A DNA stretch of 64,000 nt from Myoxocephalus aenaeus (lineage: Eukaryota; Chordata; Actinopteri; Perciformes; Cottidae). The position numbers and the translations under genes were made by a program. The notes below the pieces were generated by a model. That model had not been told where the DNA came from and searched no databases. It saw nothing but the letters and a program-made list of their open reading frames with translations. Shown piece by piece: positions 48,499-60,823 of this stretch. The stretch lies in the NCBI GenBank assembly GCA_038501785.1, contig JBAMJR010000089.1, forward strand, positions 1,170,001-1,234,000. Direction: 5' to 3'. The first letter of the stretch is position 1. Every line of letters begins with the position of its first letter.

Positions 48499-51400
48499 AT
48501 GATGCTGACAGCTAAAGGCATGTCCCAAATGATACCCAATCACGTCCTGAGAGTGGGTCAAACTATCCGTCTGGGCTCGGGGCCGCAGGAGACAGTCAAT
48601 CAACATCCCAGTCGCACGGAGCCCAGCAGTAATCATGGTGACCCTGATCTTGATATTTCCCTGGATAATCTCAACCAGCTCATCCTGGAACTGGATCCGA
48701 CATTTGAACCCCTTGAGGTCAACAAAAGTCCTTTGTGCGTAAGCCCTCCTACAGGTACAGTGCAACTGTAAAGTCACTTCCCTTTGTTTCACTTTTACTG
48801 CCATTTTATAACATTCTCTAACCTACTCAGGTGTGAAAAAGAGCACGATACACCACAGTCACCCTAGAACAAATAGTACTCATAGCCTTTGTGGACTTTG
48901 GAAATGTACCCTTCCTTTTTAAAATGGTTTGAATGGTTAATCATGGGGTAATTGAAACACTTCAGCTGTTCTGGGATCACTGCCCAGGCTCGTACCACAC
49001 CCTGCACATGTTGGGCTGCAGACACAGAGAAGCTCACGCTAGTAGACTGAGGGTGGTACGGTGGTGCCTTCAGTCAGACCTGCTCCGATCTGAAAGTGTG
49101 CACAAGAGTCAACAAAGCATATAAATGGATTTCCTCTTACTCGTCTTGAACAATGTTTGGTTACATGTTTATGAGACAGAGTGTAAAATAAATCAAGCAC
49201 CCGTGTTGAGAAATCAGATGACGAAAGGTTCCTTTCATCAGTTAAAACAGTTAGACATAAAATCACCACAGCACCTGCCTGTAGTCTAAGTCACATTTTG
49301 CTATTTCTGGTTCAACATTATTATGTAACTTTGGTTGCAGACACAGGGGCATGAACTCACTCAGTGCCCATCAACACAGTGAGGCAGACAGATCCTGAAG
49401 AACAAGTTGGGACTCCTCTAAGTGATTTGGTATCATTGCAACAGCAGAAATGCACAATTCAAAGCACATATTTGGAAGGAATAACCTGAGCTGTTCAAGC
49501 AAGTACCTGCAAGAGAAATATGGCAGTCTTTATCAGGAGATTTTGTAACTATGTGTTTACACACGGAGGCCGAGCCCTTTTGCTCACAGAAAACCAAAGC
49601 ATGAAACCAGAGAAAACATGCACCACGCAGGGTTTTTCCACATTATTCGTTTCCAGAGTTTTAGCTAACACTTCCCTCTCCATTCTCAGACGACTCAGAT
49701 GACGATGTCTCCCACTGCGTGTTGGTCCCTAGAGGATGTTCTCCCTGCTCCCTGCCCACTGTGATCCCATCTCCGTCAGCCAGTATAACCATCCCTACAT
49801 ACAGCAGTGTCAGCTGCAGTCCCCATGGCACACTGGTGTTCTCCAGCTCCCCTTCATCCTCCCTGCCTCCGCTGCCATGTGGCAGTGCAGCTCGACGAAA
49901 TCCCTCATCGAAACATGACGCATCGTTTTCCCAAGGATCCCTGCGCCTGTCACACTCCAACAGAAACAGTGCCATCTCGCTACTCTCCATGTCAACTTGC
50001 TCAGACACCAGCTACATCCTTGGCAGGTAAAACTCATAATCAAAGCCAGTCTAGAATATGAATGATTAATGTTCAGTGACTTGTAAATATGCAGCAAAAC
50101 CTTAACTGTACTGTATTAAGAAGCTGACTAAACAGGAACCATTTATTCCCAGAAACAATGTTGTACCATCAATAGCAGACGGGAAAAACAATTATCCTTT
50201 TCTGTGAAGTTAAAGTTTACTAATACAGCGTATTGATCTGAACATTTGTAATACATCCTATTCCTCCCTGCGCAGCAACCTGTCCCTGGCCAGTGAAGAC
50301 GCTGACTCTCAAGAGTTCATCTTCACTCACACGTCTGGCTCCTTTAGTGATGGGTCCAGAACTACAGCATTTGAGAACAGGCACAGCCCAGACAAGCCTC
50401 CGCTGCGAGGACACCTGCAGCAGCTTCAAGGCAAACGGGCACAGAGAAGTCCTGCTTCACTCTCTGGGTCTTTGAGTGATATTCCTATACTGCTAGTCAA
50501 CGGTGAGCCACAGCCGGACCTGCACACCCAGTCTCCTGGACAAGAAGTTGACGTAATGCAGACCATCCTTAATGCGTCCAACTCAAATCCATTTCCTCCT
50601 CACAGTAAGTCGCACCCCTCACAATAGTCTATTTTACTGGCAGCTACCGTATTTACAGTATTTTACCTCACTATCATATTTGTTATGGTTGTTAAGGTTT
50701 CCAAGCCCATTTCAATGGCAGCCAGCCCTCAATGAAGTTTGTCATGGACACTTCAAAGTTTTGGTTCCGTCCACATATCAACAGAGCAGAAGGTGAGAAC
50801 TTCAAAACATTACTCAGAAATAACTCTTTGATCACATTATAGCTTTACTTCAGCTCTGAAGTTATCTTGCAGGATCTACACCATTTTTTCCTTCCGGGAT
50901 GTAGGATTCCTCTGCAGTACAGATACACACATTTGCAACTGTCTCAAGGCATTTTCTGTGATGTTTCATTCATTCCAGCTGAAGCTCTGGTAAAGGACAA
51001 GGAAGCAGGAGCATTTGTTGTGAGAGACAGCACGTCCCACAGAGGCAGCTTCGGTCTGTCTATGAAGGTGGACCAAACGGTCGACAATGCCACTGCTACC
51101 ACATGCCCAGGTAAATTTTTTATTGACAGTGCAGTGGCTTGCCCTCATGACAAATTTTAGTGTTTGGTCAGACACCGCAATGAGAAGGCCATGAATGCCA
51201 CAACTACCACAATCACAGATAAACAACGTCATGAACACAGTGTACCATAGTGCAGCTGTCATTCTTTGTTTATAAAAGAGGTCTAGAAGGCACAAGGAAT
51301 CACTTACCCAAATGTGCTGATGTGAACGGGCATGTCTGATGACCTCCAGCTATCTGTGGCGAGGCAGGAGACAGTGCTGCTGTTACGTTTTCCACCCACA

Positions 51401-53347
51401 GTATACACTGTGTAAACACAAAAGAAAACCCACTGTTTATGGCAGTCTAAGCAATCAAAGAAGAAACTAGAATTAACTGCCTTGTGGTTGTATGCCTCCG
51501 CCAACCAGTCATGTTGCAAGTTTAAGTCCATGTCTGTCCAAAATGTCATTCATCATAAAATTCATCATTTTATCCTATTAGACATTTGAGTGGAATTGTC
51601 GTAATTAGCATATTCAATCTTGAGTTATGGCCAAACATGTTTTTTGGTCACAGTGACCTTTGACCACTGAATCCTAATTAGTTCATTCTTGAGTCCAAGT
51701 GGACATCTTAAAGCATCCAGTCATTCCTGAGATATTGCGTACGCGATAATGAACCAGATATTTAACCCGAAAACATAATGTGTTTGCGCGGGCGGCAACT
51801 ATGGCGGGTGCAGCTCAATGACATAAGGAGGAAGAGGCTGCAAGAGCTGGCACATTGACTGGCTGATGAACATTGAGATCAGAAACAAGTGCAAACTTGG
51901 AATGTGTTTTTAGTGATCTTGGTATTGTTGAAGATTAATTTGATTTTTGGGACTCAATGGCCTATGTAAAACAACCGACAGGAGTCATCGATTTGAAAAA
52001 ATAGCTGACTCCTATTTTGGTTGTCTAAAGCTAATATGTTGAGTGGGATTTTTCATGAGTTGGCGGTGTGATCATCTCAGTGTTTGTTGTTGTCTAGGAC
52101 AGTGGTTCTCAACTCTTTTTGCAGTGACCTTTTTTTTATACACAGCGCTGTGCCATCAGTGTCTGATTTAATATAGAATATATATATATAATTCAGTTTA
52201 TGAACTTACACTAAAGTCTATGAATCTTTCTGAAATAAATATTTGTAAAGGATTTTGGAATTGATGCTAATTTTAAATATATATTCTTTAAATCTCACGT
52301 ACCCCGAGGAGTGCCTTCACATCCCCATTTGAGAACCACTATTGCGGTCTATTGTGCATGACACTATAAATCAAAAAGTAAAAACAATGAATTTTTTATT
52401 TTTTTTATTACAGCCATAAGCTATGAAAAGATTGCCAGTGCTATCACTTTTATGTATCAATATCATATAATGCACATTAACGCCACTGACACATGATTCA
52501 TTTCTCACATTTGTCCTTTCATCTAAACAGGAGAGGGCAGTTCAGATCTCGTCAGACACTTCCTTATTGAATCTTCAGCTAAGGGCGTACGTATCAAAGG
52601 CTCTTCTCAGGAACCCTACTTTGGTAAGTAAAGGTCAACAACAAGACCATGATCTAAAAGTGATCAATTTCCTTTTCAACTCACTCAAAATGCACTCGCC
52701 TACTCAACATGAGTAATACACCCTGGCTAGTCTGGCTGATGATGATATCTGCCACACCAGCACTGAGTCAGCCATGTCCGGCCTTTAAAGATGTGGGTTG
52801 ATCTTTTTCTTTATTCAGTATGAGTTCACAGGGTGTGTTCTCACACCCACAGAGCTATTATCAAGATTTATAGTGGCTCTCTTTCTTACCACATAATTAT
52901 ATCTTTACTACTGTGAAATGTATCTGTATTATCTGGCTTTGTAAAACCAACACACACCAATCTGAACCAGATTTTGATTTAAATTCCACCTTAAAAGTGT
53001 ATATATCATGACAAAAAAAAAAATGTTTTAAACTAGATTGATCCTGGAATGAACCAGTGGATTAAGATACATTTAAAAAGCAAAATTGCTATGCACATCA
53101 AGAATATTACATATAAATACATATTTATTTAAAATATTACAATTTTTGTCTGACCTTTTGTGACCCGAAATAAGACAATGCCTTTCTCATTAGAACTTGT
53201 ACTTAACCAAAGCTATGCTTTTGTGTTATCTTTGCAGGTAGTCTTTCTGCCCTGGTCTACCAGCACACTATTTCGGCCTATGCTTTACCCTGCAAACTAC
53301 TGCTCCACTCGAGAGGTAGGTTATGCCTTTATTGCAAGACACAGGAG

Positions 53348-53385
<38 letters not shown>

Positions 53386-56300
53386 GGGTGACCAGACGTC
53401 TGGATTTTCAATGCCCTGTCCGGCATATTTTTCTTCCTTTTTGCATACCTGCAAACTTGTCACCTTTCGGCGAAATTCGCCGTTTTGAAATCAAAATATG
53501 TGAACTGGCTGGCCAGCGTTTCTGAGATTGGAGTGAGACACTGAGAAAATCTGATGTTGTGATCTTCGCAAATAGAACACCTTTGATGTGACGTTTTGAG
53601 TCAGTACTGTGTCGTGCAATAATGTACTGTTCAAGGGAGTTGTTCCCAGGTAGCCAAAATGACCTGGCCCAGACCCGGCACGGGTTCGGCACGCCGGAAG
53701 AAACACTGTCGGCCCGCGTCCGGTTGCCGATTCGGCTCCAACTCGGCATGGATGGCGCCCCAGAATCGGGCCAAATACACTGGCCCGATTCCGGCGGACG
53801 ACACTGCCGTCACTGGGCCGTAATCGAAACTAACCGGGGCCAGCATCGGCCCGAAGCCGGCACACCAGAAGAAACACGTCGGCCCGGGTCCGGCTGCCGA
53901 CTCTGCTTGGGTCCGGTTGAATGAATTATTATTATTATTATTCCCACCGCTGCCAACAATGTAACCGAGGGTTTCTCTTGCGCCTATACTTGTACAATAA
54001 TAATAAAAACAACAACACGCTGGTCCGTTAGATTAGACAAGATGGCAACCACTTTATTCTTGACTCGCTCCTCACTCCAACCAAACTCTCTCTCTCTCTC
54101 CTTACGTTTTCCCCTTCAGAATAAAAGCTCCAGAAACATACATCAGAACACTGCTTCATAGAGAAATGTATATACACCATACAATAGCTTACAATTATAT
54201 AACATTACGATAAAATAAGACACGTCGACCAAAACGTTACAGTAAATATGTTTTTATTAACTGAATGCACACAGGGTTAAATCAAAAATAGAACTAACTG
54301 AACACGAAAAGACTACCGTCACTCCGGCATCATGGCTTCACGTCCAAAAATAAAAAATCCGGAGGTTGCAGCCTGGTAGAAACAGAGACAAAAAAACTAG
54401 TGAGATCTCACAATTTCTAAAACATAAATGGTAAATGTATCAATAGTATTGCAAACCGTTCTCACTCATGTATTGAATATCGTGTCTGTATATAATGTAA
54501 TAATATCTGACACCGTACACGTCTGCTATCGTAAAAATACATTTTGATTTCGGGAGATAAAACATTGCTATACAATTTCGCCACGTGTCCATTACATTAA
54601 CGTTAAAGTTACTCCAACCCTGCTCGCCTCTGTAAACCAGCTGGCTCAGTTAAAACAGTTATACATGCAGTGGAGGCGTTATTACACACGTCTGTGCTCA
54701 AACATCATGGCTTGATAAATACAAAAGTGTTCTTTCATTACAGACTAGTCAGCTAACAGCATTGGTCCTCAAGAGTCAGGACACGTTTTCTAGCTAACGT
54801 GCTCAACTTCCCTGACATGGTTAGCTAGCTTAAGCGCGGTTAGCATTGAATATACACGGGCCATGTGGAGGAATTGAGCTTCTCTCAAAAACGAGTAATG
54901 TATATAACTTAACTGTTAAATAGACATCTCCCACCATATTTGAACAATTTAATAATGCGGGTACTTACCAAGAGCGGTTGTCGGTGGAGAAAGAAAAGTA
55001 AGAGCGACTGCATGAGGTCCGATCCTTTTTATGCAGAAGGACCCACGAGGGAAGCCCTAATGGTTGCCTGTTGCTTTTACAACTATTATTTAAAAAACCT
55101 GTTTCAGTACTGGTTGCTGATAAACCTGACTGCCATGTCTCAGCCAGAAAAGGCCCGTTACTATGAAGCCAGATACGGCCCAGAATCGGCAGCCATTAAC
55201 GGGCCAGAGCCGTTTCAGTGCTGGTTGCCGATAAACCCGGTTGCCATGTCTCAGCCAGAATAGGCCCATGTCCATAACAGCTACATCCGGGCCAGATATG
55301 GCAACAATGAATTGGGCCAAAGCTGGCTCACATTTGGCAGCGTAGAGCCGGAACACAGCCGAGTCAGCCGACACTCAGCCACAATACGGCCGAGTCCGCT
55401 GGCTACCTATATTGGCCCGACGCGCAGCGGAGGGCCGGCAAACCCTTGAACTATACATTATTGTAGACACAGTACTGCCTCGAGTACCTTATTGCTTTTA
55501 TAATACGGGTATCTGCGACTTTATAAATGTAATAGTAAGCTGCCTTTCAGCACAAAATAGTTGTAGCCGGCAAAACGTTGTTTATCGCATTTCAGCGACA
55601 GAGAAAATAGTCCCGGGACGCACATACGGGGACGCATATAAAACGGACTGCCTGGTCAGTAAATCGACCAGGTCGGTTGAAAGCAGGGTGGAGGATGACA
55701 CGCAGCCACCGATGTAAAGAAGTGCTCTCGCTGCTTCTGTCCGTCTTTTATCCGTCATTTTTCTCCTCCATGATGTTTAGAGAATTGCCTCGCGTCGGGA
55801 ATTTACCGACGTAATTATCTCTCACTGGAAATTATCACGATTTTGTGATCAAACCCTTTTCATTCCTCATCTTTGGGTTAGGGAGGAAGTGACGTGTGTG
55901 TTGTCGTTCGTTATGCTAGTGTGGGGGACGCTACGTGAGCTTGTTAGCTGTTCCGTTTGAGCTAACTTACTGTCAGCGAAGAGCCCCGTTGCAATACTGT
56001 GAACACTCAAGCAATAAACCTGCAAGTTAAGGAAACCAACGTCTGCGAGTCGTTACTGCGGACGTGACAATATCAAAGTTTACACCAAACATGTTACATG
56101 GTAACTGTCAAGCTTGAAATGACAACTAATGGTCGCGCAATTTAAATCTACCTGTTATTTTAAGTGCGCACTGATATGGAATGCTGTAAATGTAAACAGG
56201 CTGTACAGTACTTTATGGCTGAATAAAGTACACCCCGTGACTCAATCTCAACCAATCAGAATGCTTGATTTGATCTACCGTATTATAATCAGCGTTAAGA

Positions 56301-58719
56301 TGTCTACAGCTGCCATTTCTCAATAAGCGTTCTTCTCTGTACTTGATGAGAAAAATCATAACTGAAAGTTGACATTCTCTGAATACTACTGTTGTTGAGT
56401 CACACCATGTCATTTTAGGATGTTTTCAGGCGAGAAGTTAGTTGTTTAAGCATCAAATCTGTGGTCGGTTAGTCAAGAATCAGCCTACTTAAAAAGATAC
56501 TCTGACGAGTTGAGGTCCTGCTCACAGAGGTTTGTGTGTGTGTGTGTGCGTGTGTGTTCACCCAGGAAGAGGCAGTGTGGGCGCAGGTGAGCCACGTGTA
56601 GATGAATGATAACCCTTATCTCACTCTTTGCTTGCACAGATCTGGGTGCAGCAGAGGAGAGCGCAAATCACAAACCTGCATCAGAGGACAAGAGTAAAAC
56701 AGGTGGGACAAACCATAAATAATAAGGAATACAACCCTGAATTGTTTAGCTAGCATGTCATTTTATTAGCACTTATCTTCAAGTACTGCTAATAAAATGC
56801 CACTTAACTCTGAGCAAAAAAATAAACAAGTAGATGCATGAACATAAAAAGCGGAAAAAATTACTCTCTGTTGTCACAAACAGGATTGTTTTGAAGCCCT
56901 GTAGGGGGATGCTAACAGTAACGTTAGCTTGTGCCAAACAGCTTGCTAATTGAGGTTAAGTTAGCTAACAGCTTAGAACTCCTCTGAAACCTTTTAAGAA
57001 AGTCCTCAATGAGAAATAGCTACATTGTAGTAAAACAAGTTAAGTTAAGTTAACGTTATTTGACCAAGACCTCAGACCGTTAACTGACTAAACCCTCAGG
57101 GTTAATTGACCAAAACCTCAGAGGGTTAGCTAACGTGTTTACTCCCTTATCACAGCCATTGTAGACTTGACATAGCATAAAAAAGCACACACAGGTGTTA
57201 CTAATCCTTAATTTATGAACGCAGCTTTTTTTTTTAGGTGTGCCACTACTAAGGTATTGTTGTTATGTGTAATTACCCAGAAACTCGAGTGGAACGACGT
57301 GATAGCTAATTAGTGGTATTGATTACTGCTGTGAAGCTTTACCTGTCATGATGAGTTCAGACATCATCTGTGAATATGATGAGAATAGACATGTCCAGTG
57401 CAACTGCATTGACAAAAGGCAGCTTGTATCAAAGATTACTGTGTTCCTGTAAGCAACAAAAATATGCTGTAAATTTGGGCCAAATCATATTTCAAATGAG
57501 CTATTTATGTCTGATTTAGAAACATGCTAATTGACCAACAACCTGGGAGGGAGTTCCACTGATTTAAATGTACTGCCCTACATATTTAATAACATGTTTA
57601 TGTGGATTCAACCTCTATTCCTAATCTAACCTCCTAAATGTTTGCCTTTTCCATAGCTCGCAATTTTGTCTACCTGAATGCTGTCCCCACTGAGATGCTG
57701 ACGGGCCCTTGTGCAGTGCAGAAAGCTGTACGCTCTACACTTGAGAAGGCCCCAGGTTCCTTAACACCAACCATAGTCAACCTGAAGGCGTCTTTGAAGG
57801 GTGTCACGCTGACAGATATCAACAGGAAGTAAGAACACACACATCCTGCTGCTGCGATTTTACACAACAAAAATATGGTGGTTTGGTGTACAATTTTTTT
57901 TTTTTTTAAACTGATCATTTCTAATAGCCAGAATAATTTCTTCACAGACTCTTCTTCAGACGCCATTATCCTTCTCACCTGCTTAGCTACAGTGGTGAAG
58001 ATCCAGACAGTCGACTGTGAGTATATAGCAACAAATTATGAAATGAATGTATTTTTAAGAAAATACAGACTTATGTAACATTCAATATGGTTGCATTGTC
58101 ATTCATGTCAGTAACTGTATATTAAGAACAGATCACCATTAGTACTCCTTGGTTAATTGTCTATTTGTTGTTATTATATATTTATAAAAAAAAATTGCCT
58201 GATAAAAACACTAACTTATTTGTTAGTTGTATTTTATTGTCCCATAAATAAAACAGCGAGCCGACATGCACAATACCAGGGCTTGAACTGGCAGAGCTAA
58301 ATGAAGGTCATTCATTGTATTTATTATACCTGTACTTCTCCTTGTTATGGCTTCAAAATATCAGCAGGCAGGGAAAACAATGCATTTCTGAAACAAAACA
58401 TTTTGATCAACATCTTTTAATCTTAAACTTTCATTCGGACTCTTACAGGTGGTTGAAAGGTTCCAGTTTTGGTGCAAGGTAATGTTGAACTTGAATTGCT
58501 TACAAAGTCAGAATGATGTTTTGTATTTAACTTTAAATAAATTTTAAACAAATTTAATCTAATCGATCGTTTCTTTGTCCCAACAGGATGTTTGGCTTCG
58601 TGGCAAAAGGTGTGGAGGCTGGCATGGGGAATGTATGCCACGTCTTTGCAGAATATGACCCCCTGCAGCCTTGCAACAAAGTCATTGAGGTTATTCAGGC
58701 TGCCATAAGCAAGCCTTAG
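48499..58719 (+). CDS. tns4: Tensin-4 (C-terminal tensin-like protein, CTEN)
   Basis: Coding exons are 48499-48754, 49690-50026, 50276-50604, 50697-50792, 50979-51110, 52531-52623, 53238-53315, 56640-56702, 57657-57828, 57948-58016, 58449-58478 and 58587-58719. They total 1788 nt and 595 aa (human 715), with phases consistent. The ATG is placed at 48499 because an in-frame TAG lies 30 bp upstream in the same exon. The N-terminal half is serine-rich and mostly unconserved except LDNLNQLILELDPTFEPL and SDIPILLVNG, which match TNS4. The SH2 domain (about 327-440) has FVVRDS with the phosphotyrosine-binding Arg at about 355, GSFGLSMKV and DLVRHFLIESSAKGV. The PTB domain (about 462-590) includes LTDINRKLFFRRHYP and FGFVAKG. 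There is no phosphatase/C2 region or actin-binding N-terminus, as expected for tensin-4. The product is a focal-adhesion adaptor. Confidence 0.94.
48755..50975 (+). other. tns4 introns 1-4
   Basis: Introns between the coding exons of the serine-rich region and the start of the SH2 domain. No repeat was recognised. Confidence 0.7.
51490..51835. mobile_element. Degraded teleost dispersed repeat in a tns4 intron
   Basis: The left part contains TATGCCTCCGCCAACC. Further right come the phrases CAGTGACCTTTGACCAC, TTGAGTCCAAGTGGAC, CCTGAGATATTGCG and AACCCGAAAACATAATG. I remember these as a fixed series in a dispersed element present in very many fish genomes. The boundaries are approximate and the family is not assigned. 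Confidence 0.55.
52100..52341. mobile_element. hAT/Charlie-like MITE remnant
   Basis: The left end reads CAGTGGTTCTCAA and the right end reads TTGAGAACCACTA, its near-exact reverse complement. These are the terminal words of Charlie-type hAT elements across vertebrates. The element is about 240 bp, with no coding capacity. No clear 8-bp target duplication remains, so the right boundary is uncertain. Confidence 0.65.
53350..53383. repeat. (GT)n microsatellite
   Basis: GT tract directly abutting the TTAGGGTGACCAGA word at 53384. Confidence 0.93.
53385..53470. mobile_element. Partial second copy of the GGGTGACCAGA element
   Basis: TAGGGTGACCAGACGTC at 53385 matches the left end of the MITE at 14311. 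The following GTCCGGCAT word also occurs in both. I found no matching right end downstream, so this is a truncated or rearranged copy. Confidence 0.55.
53648..55410. mobile_element. Inverted-repeat element with GC-rich subterminal repeat arrays
   Basis: The left end AGGTAGCCA and right end TGGCTACCT are inverted complements. Next to each end lies a 270-300 bp block packed with GGCCC and CGGC words (53649-53925 and 55100-55410). Within the left block a segment with GAAGAAACAC is repeated about 170 bp apart. Within the right block GTTTCAGT-GCTGGTTG recurs 111 bp apart. The AT-rich core (53926-55100) shows no transposase. It looks like a non-autonomous DNA transposon in the intron between the SH2 and PTB exons of tns4. 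I saw no target-site duplication, so the ends are approximate. Confidence 0.5.
55411..56639 (+). other. tns4 intron, remainder of repeat-rich island
   Basis: Higher CpG content up to about 56070, then ordinary intron. A phrase near 55980-56070 (AATAAACCTGCAAG, then GACGTGACA) resembles the 3' end of an LTR, but no partner or start was found. A short TG tract is at about 56531-56557. Confidence 0.4.
56703..58586 (+). other. tns4 introns 8-11
   Basis: Introns within the PTB-coding part; no repeat was recognised. Confidence 0.65.
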
Positions 58720-59382
58720 ACACACAAGGACTGAGACAACATGATCGGTCACACTGTCCACTTTTCTCAAGTAACCTGTCCAATGTGGTGGTCATCGTAA
58801 GATTTGATTTCGAAGCACTTTGGACAATCCTCGTACCACGGTCACATGATTAATGTCATACATACAGACAGATGTACTGTAACTGTGGCATATATGAAGA
58901 TGTACAAGACTGAACAGCTGTCAAGCAAGAACCTAACAGACAAGGAACCAGCAACATATGATTGTAATTAAATGGCACTGCTACTGTTAAAATAATGTCC
59001 AACCAGTTTGTAAATATGTTCGAACAAATTCAACAATATTTTGGGAATTCTTGATATATATGAAGCTCCCAAAAAATATTTCAGTGTAAAATGTTGTTGA
59101 AAATATTGTAGAAAATGCTAGAAACCAACACCTACATAGAGGTTAGGGATGGTAAATTAATTGATTTGTATCTGAGGTTGAATCTGCACTATGCGATTGA
59201 TTATAGTGATTTAATGTAGTGATGAGGGATTTTGAAGGTTCTGTTAATACACTAGATTGTCACGTCCTTTCATTTCAAAGCAGAAACATGACATATACCC
59301 TCGTTGTATTGTTCAAAATGTATTTATTATACGGCACTGTAAATTTTTATTCGTTTTTTTTTTATGCATTATTGTTATGAGA

Positions 59383-59388
59383 AATAAA
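59383..59388 (+). terminator. tns4: Polyadenylation signal of tns4
   Basis: AATAAA, about 660 bp after the tns4 stop codon, followed by T- and GT-containing sequence. Confidence 0.5.
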
Positions 59389-60823
59389 CATGTTGAACTT
59401 CGGTATGTGCATGCTTACAAATGTGTACATCTGAGAAAGAGAAAAGGTTTATCTTTTCCTTTATGTCATTATCAAAGCCTGTTAGGAAACAAAAAACGAA
59501 GACATTGTGGTTCACCACATTGTCTTCTTGAAATGAAACAAAATGATAAACAATTGTCAAGAACACAACCGTCAATTTTTTTAAATTTGAAATGATAAAG
59601 TGTTAGATAAAAGCATACTTCTTATTTATGAAGTTACAGTGCTCCCAACATGATGTGTGCTTCATGAAGCAAAGCAAAGTCAAGCACAGAACTGCATAGA
59701 TAATACCTTTAATATAATATATTCTGAGGCACCCAAATGCAATGCACTATGGTCCTTTTCTTATTTTTAATATCTTTGGTGCCAACTCAAAATTTAGCAT
59801 AAAAACTCTAAAGTGTAACAGATAGCATGTGCTACACAACCCGAGTTGAGCGTTGGCGTTACCAATACTGCCCTCCTCTGGTTGAGGTAGGGAATCTAAA
59901 TTATCTGAGACACATGGTGAGCATTAAGTCCCTCACTGCTGTTTTTTTTTTGCGACAATGCATTGTAAAATAAAGCTACATTATCAGCTTGAGCTGCAAG
60001 ATTTTTTTTCTCCACAAAGAGAATGAACGTCATTGACAAAATACCCTCAATATACACACAATCAGGGTATCTCAGTGCTGATGTTCTTCTAAGTGCATGT
60101 GTCTGCAGTGCAAGCATTCAGGGACTGTAGGAAAATGATTAGGGTGGGAAGGGAGGGGGGAGACATTATGTTAGTGATAAATCACTAGAAAAAGTGATAA
60201 ATCACTAGAAAAACACAATCATCTCCATTTTTCTGCACCCCTCTCCCCCTGATAATTTGTGTACAGTCTCTTAAAGAAAAAAAAAGAAAAAAATCCACCT
60301 TTAGTTTATAGTTATCTTTGGCTTCACATCTCAAATTATCTCCATCCACCTGTGAAGTCAGGCTCCTGGGCCAGGTGTTAATTAGAATTAGTTAAATAGT
60401 CATACAATATAATCTCTTTTGTCCAGTGACCTACTGAAACATTGACAGTATTGAGAGACACTTTTCTTCATCCAGAGTGATGATGAAGAAATATGTTTAC
60501 ATATTACAAATAGTTTTTCTCTGTAAGGTAATGGATGTCGGTCTGGTATATTTAATGATGGCTTTCTGAAACTCTAAATATGGCCCAAAGCCTGATGGGC
60601 TTGCTCATCGTGCCAGAGTCCAGATTTGATGAGAGAAATTTCAGATTCAGACGTCAGCAAAGTTCAACGAACAATGTGATTTGAAAATACATATTAAGTA
60701 TGGTACGCAATGGATGGTAATATCCAGATGTCAATGACCCAGCTGTTATATCTGTAACTTCAATATCACCATGGTTTCCACAAACAACTGCAATGCAGTG
60801 TTGAGCCTGCGAACCAGTTAGAG
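59389..60823. other. Convergent 3' interval between tns4 and the minus-strand gene
   Basis: Holds the presumed 3' UTR of the unidentified minus-strand gene. A 20-bp unit (AGTGATAAATCACTAGAAAA) is repeated exactly in tandem at 60173-60212. No exon was recognised. Confidence 0.5.

Noticed and set aside
53622..53924. 100-codon open frame in the GC-rich left arm of the tns4 intron element
   Set aside because: The residues follow the repeated GGCCC/CGGC words and resemble no transposase.
54490..56070. Possible LTR ending at GACGTGACA with flank ATATC
   Set aside because: A left ATATC occurs near 54477 but is offset by one base from a TG start, and no second LTR or internal region is present.
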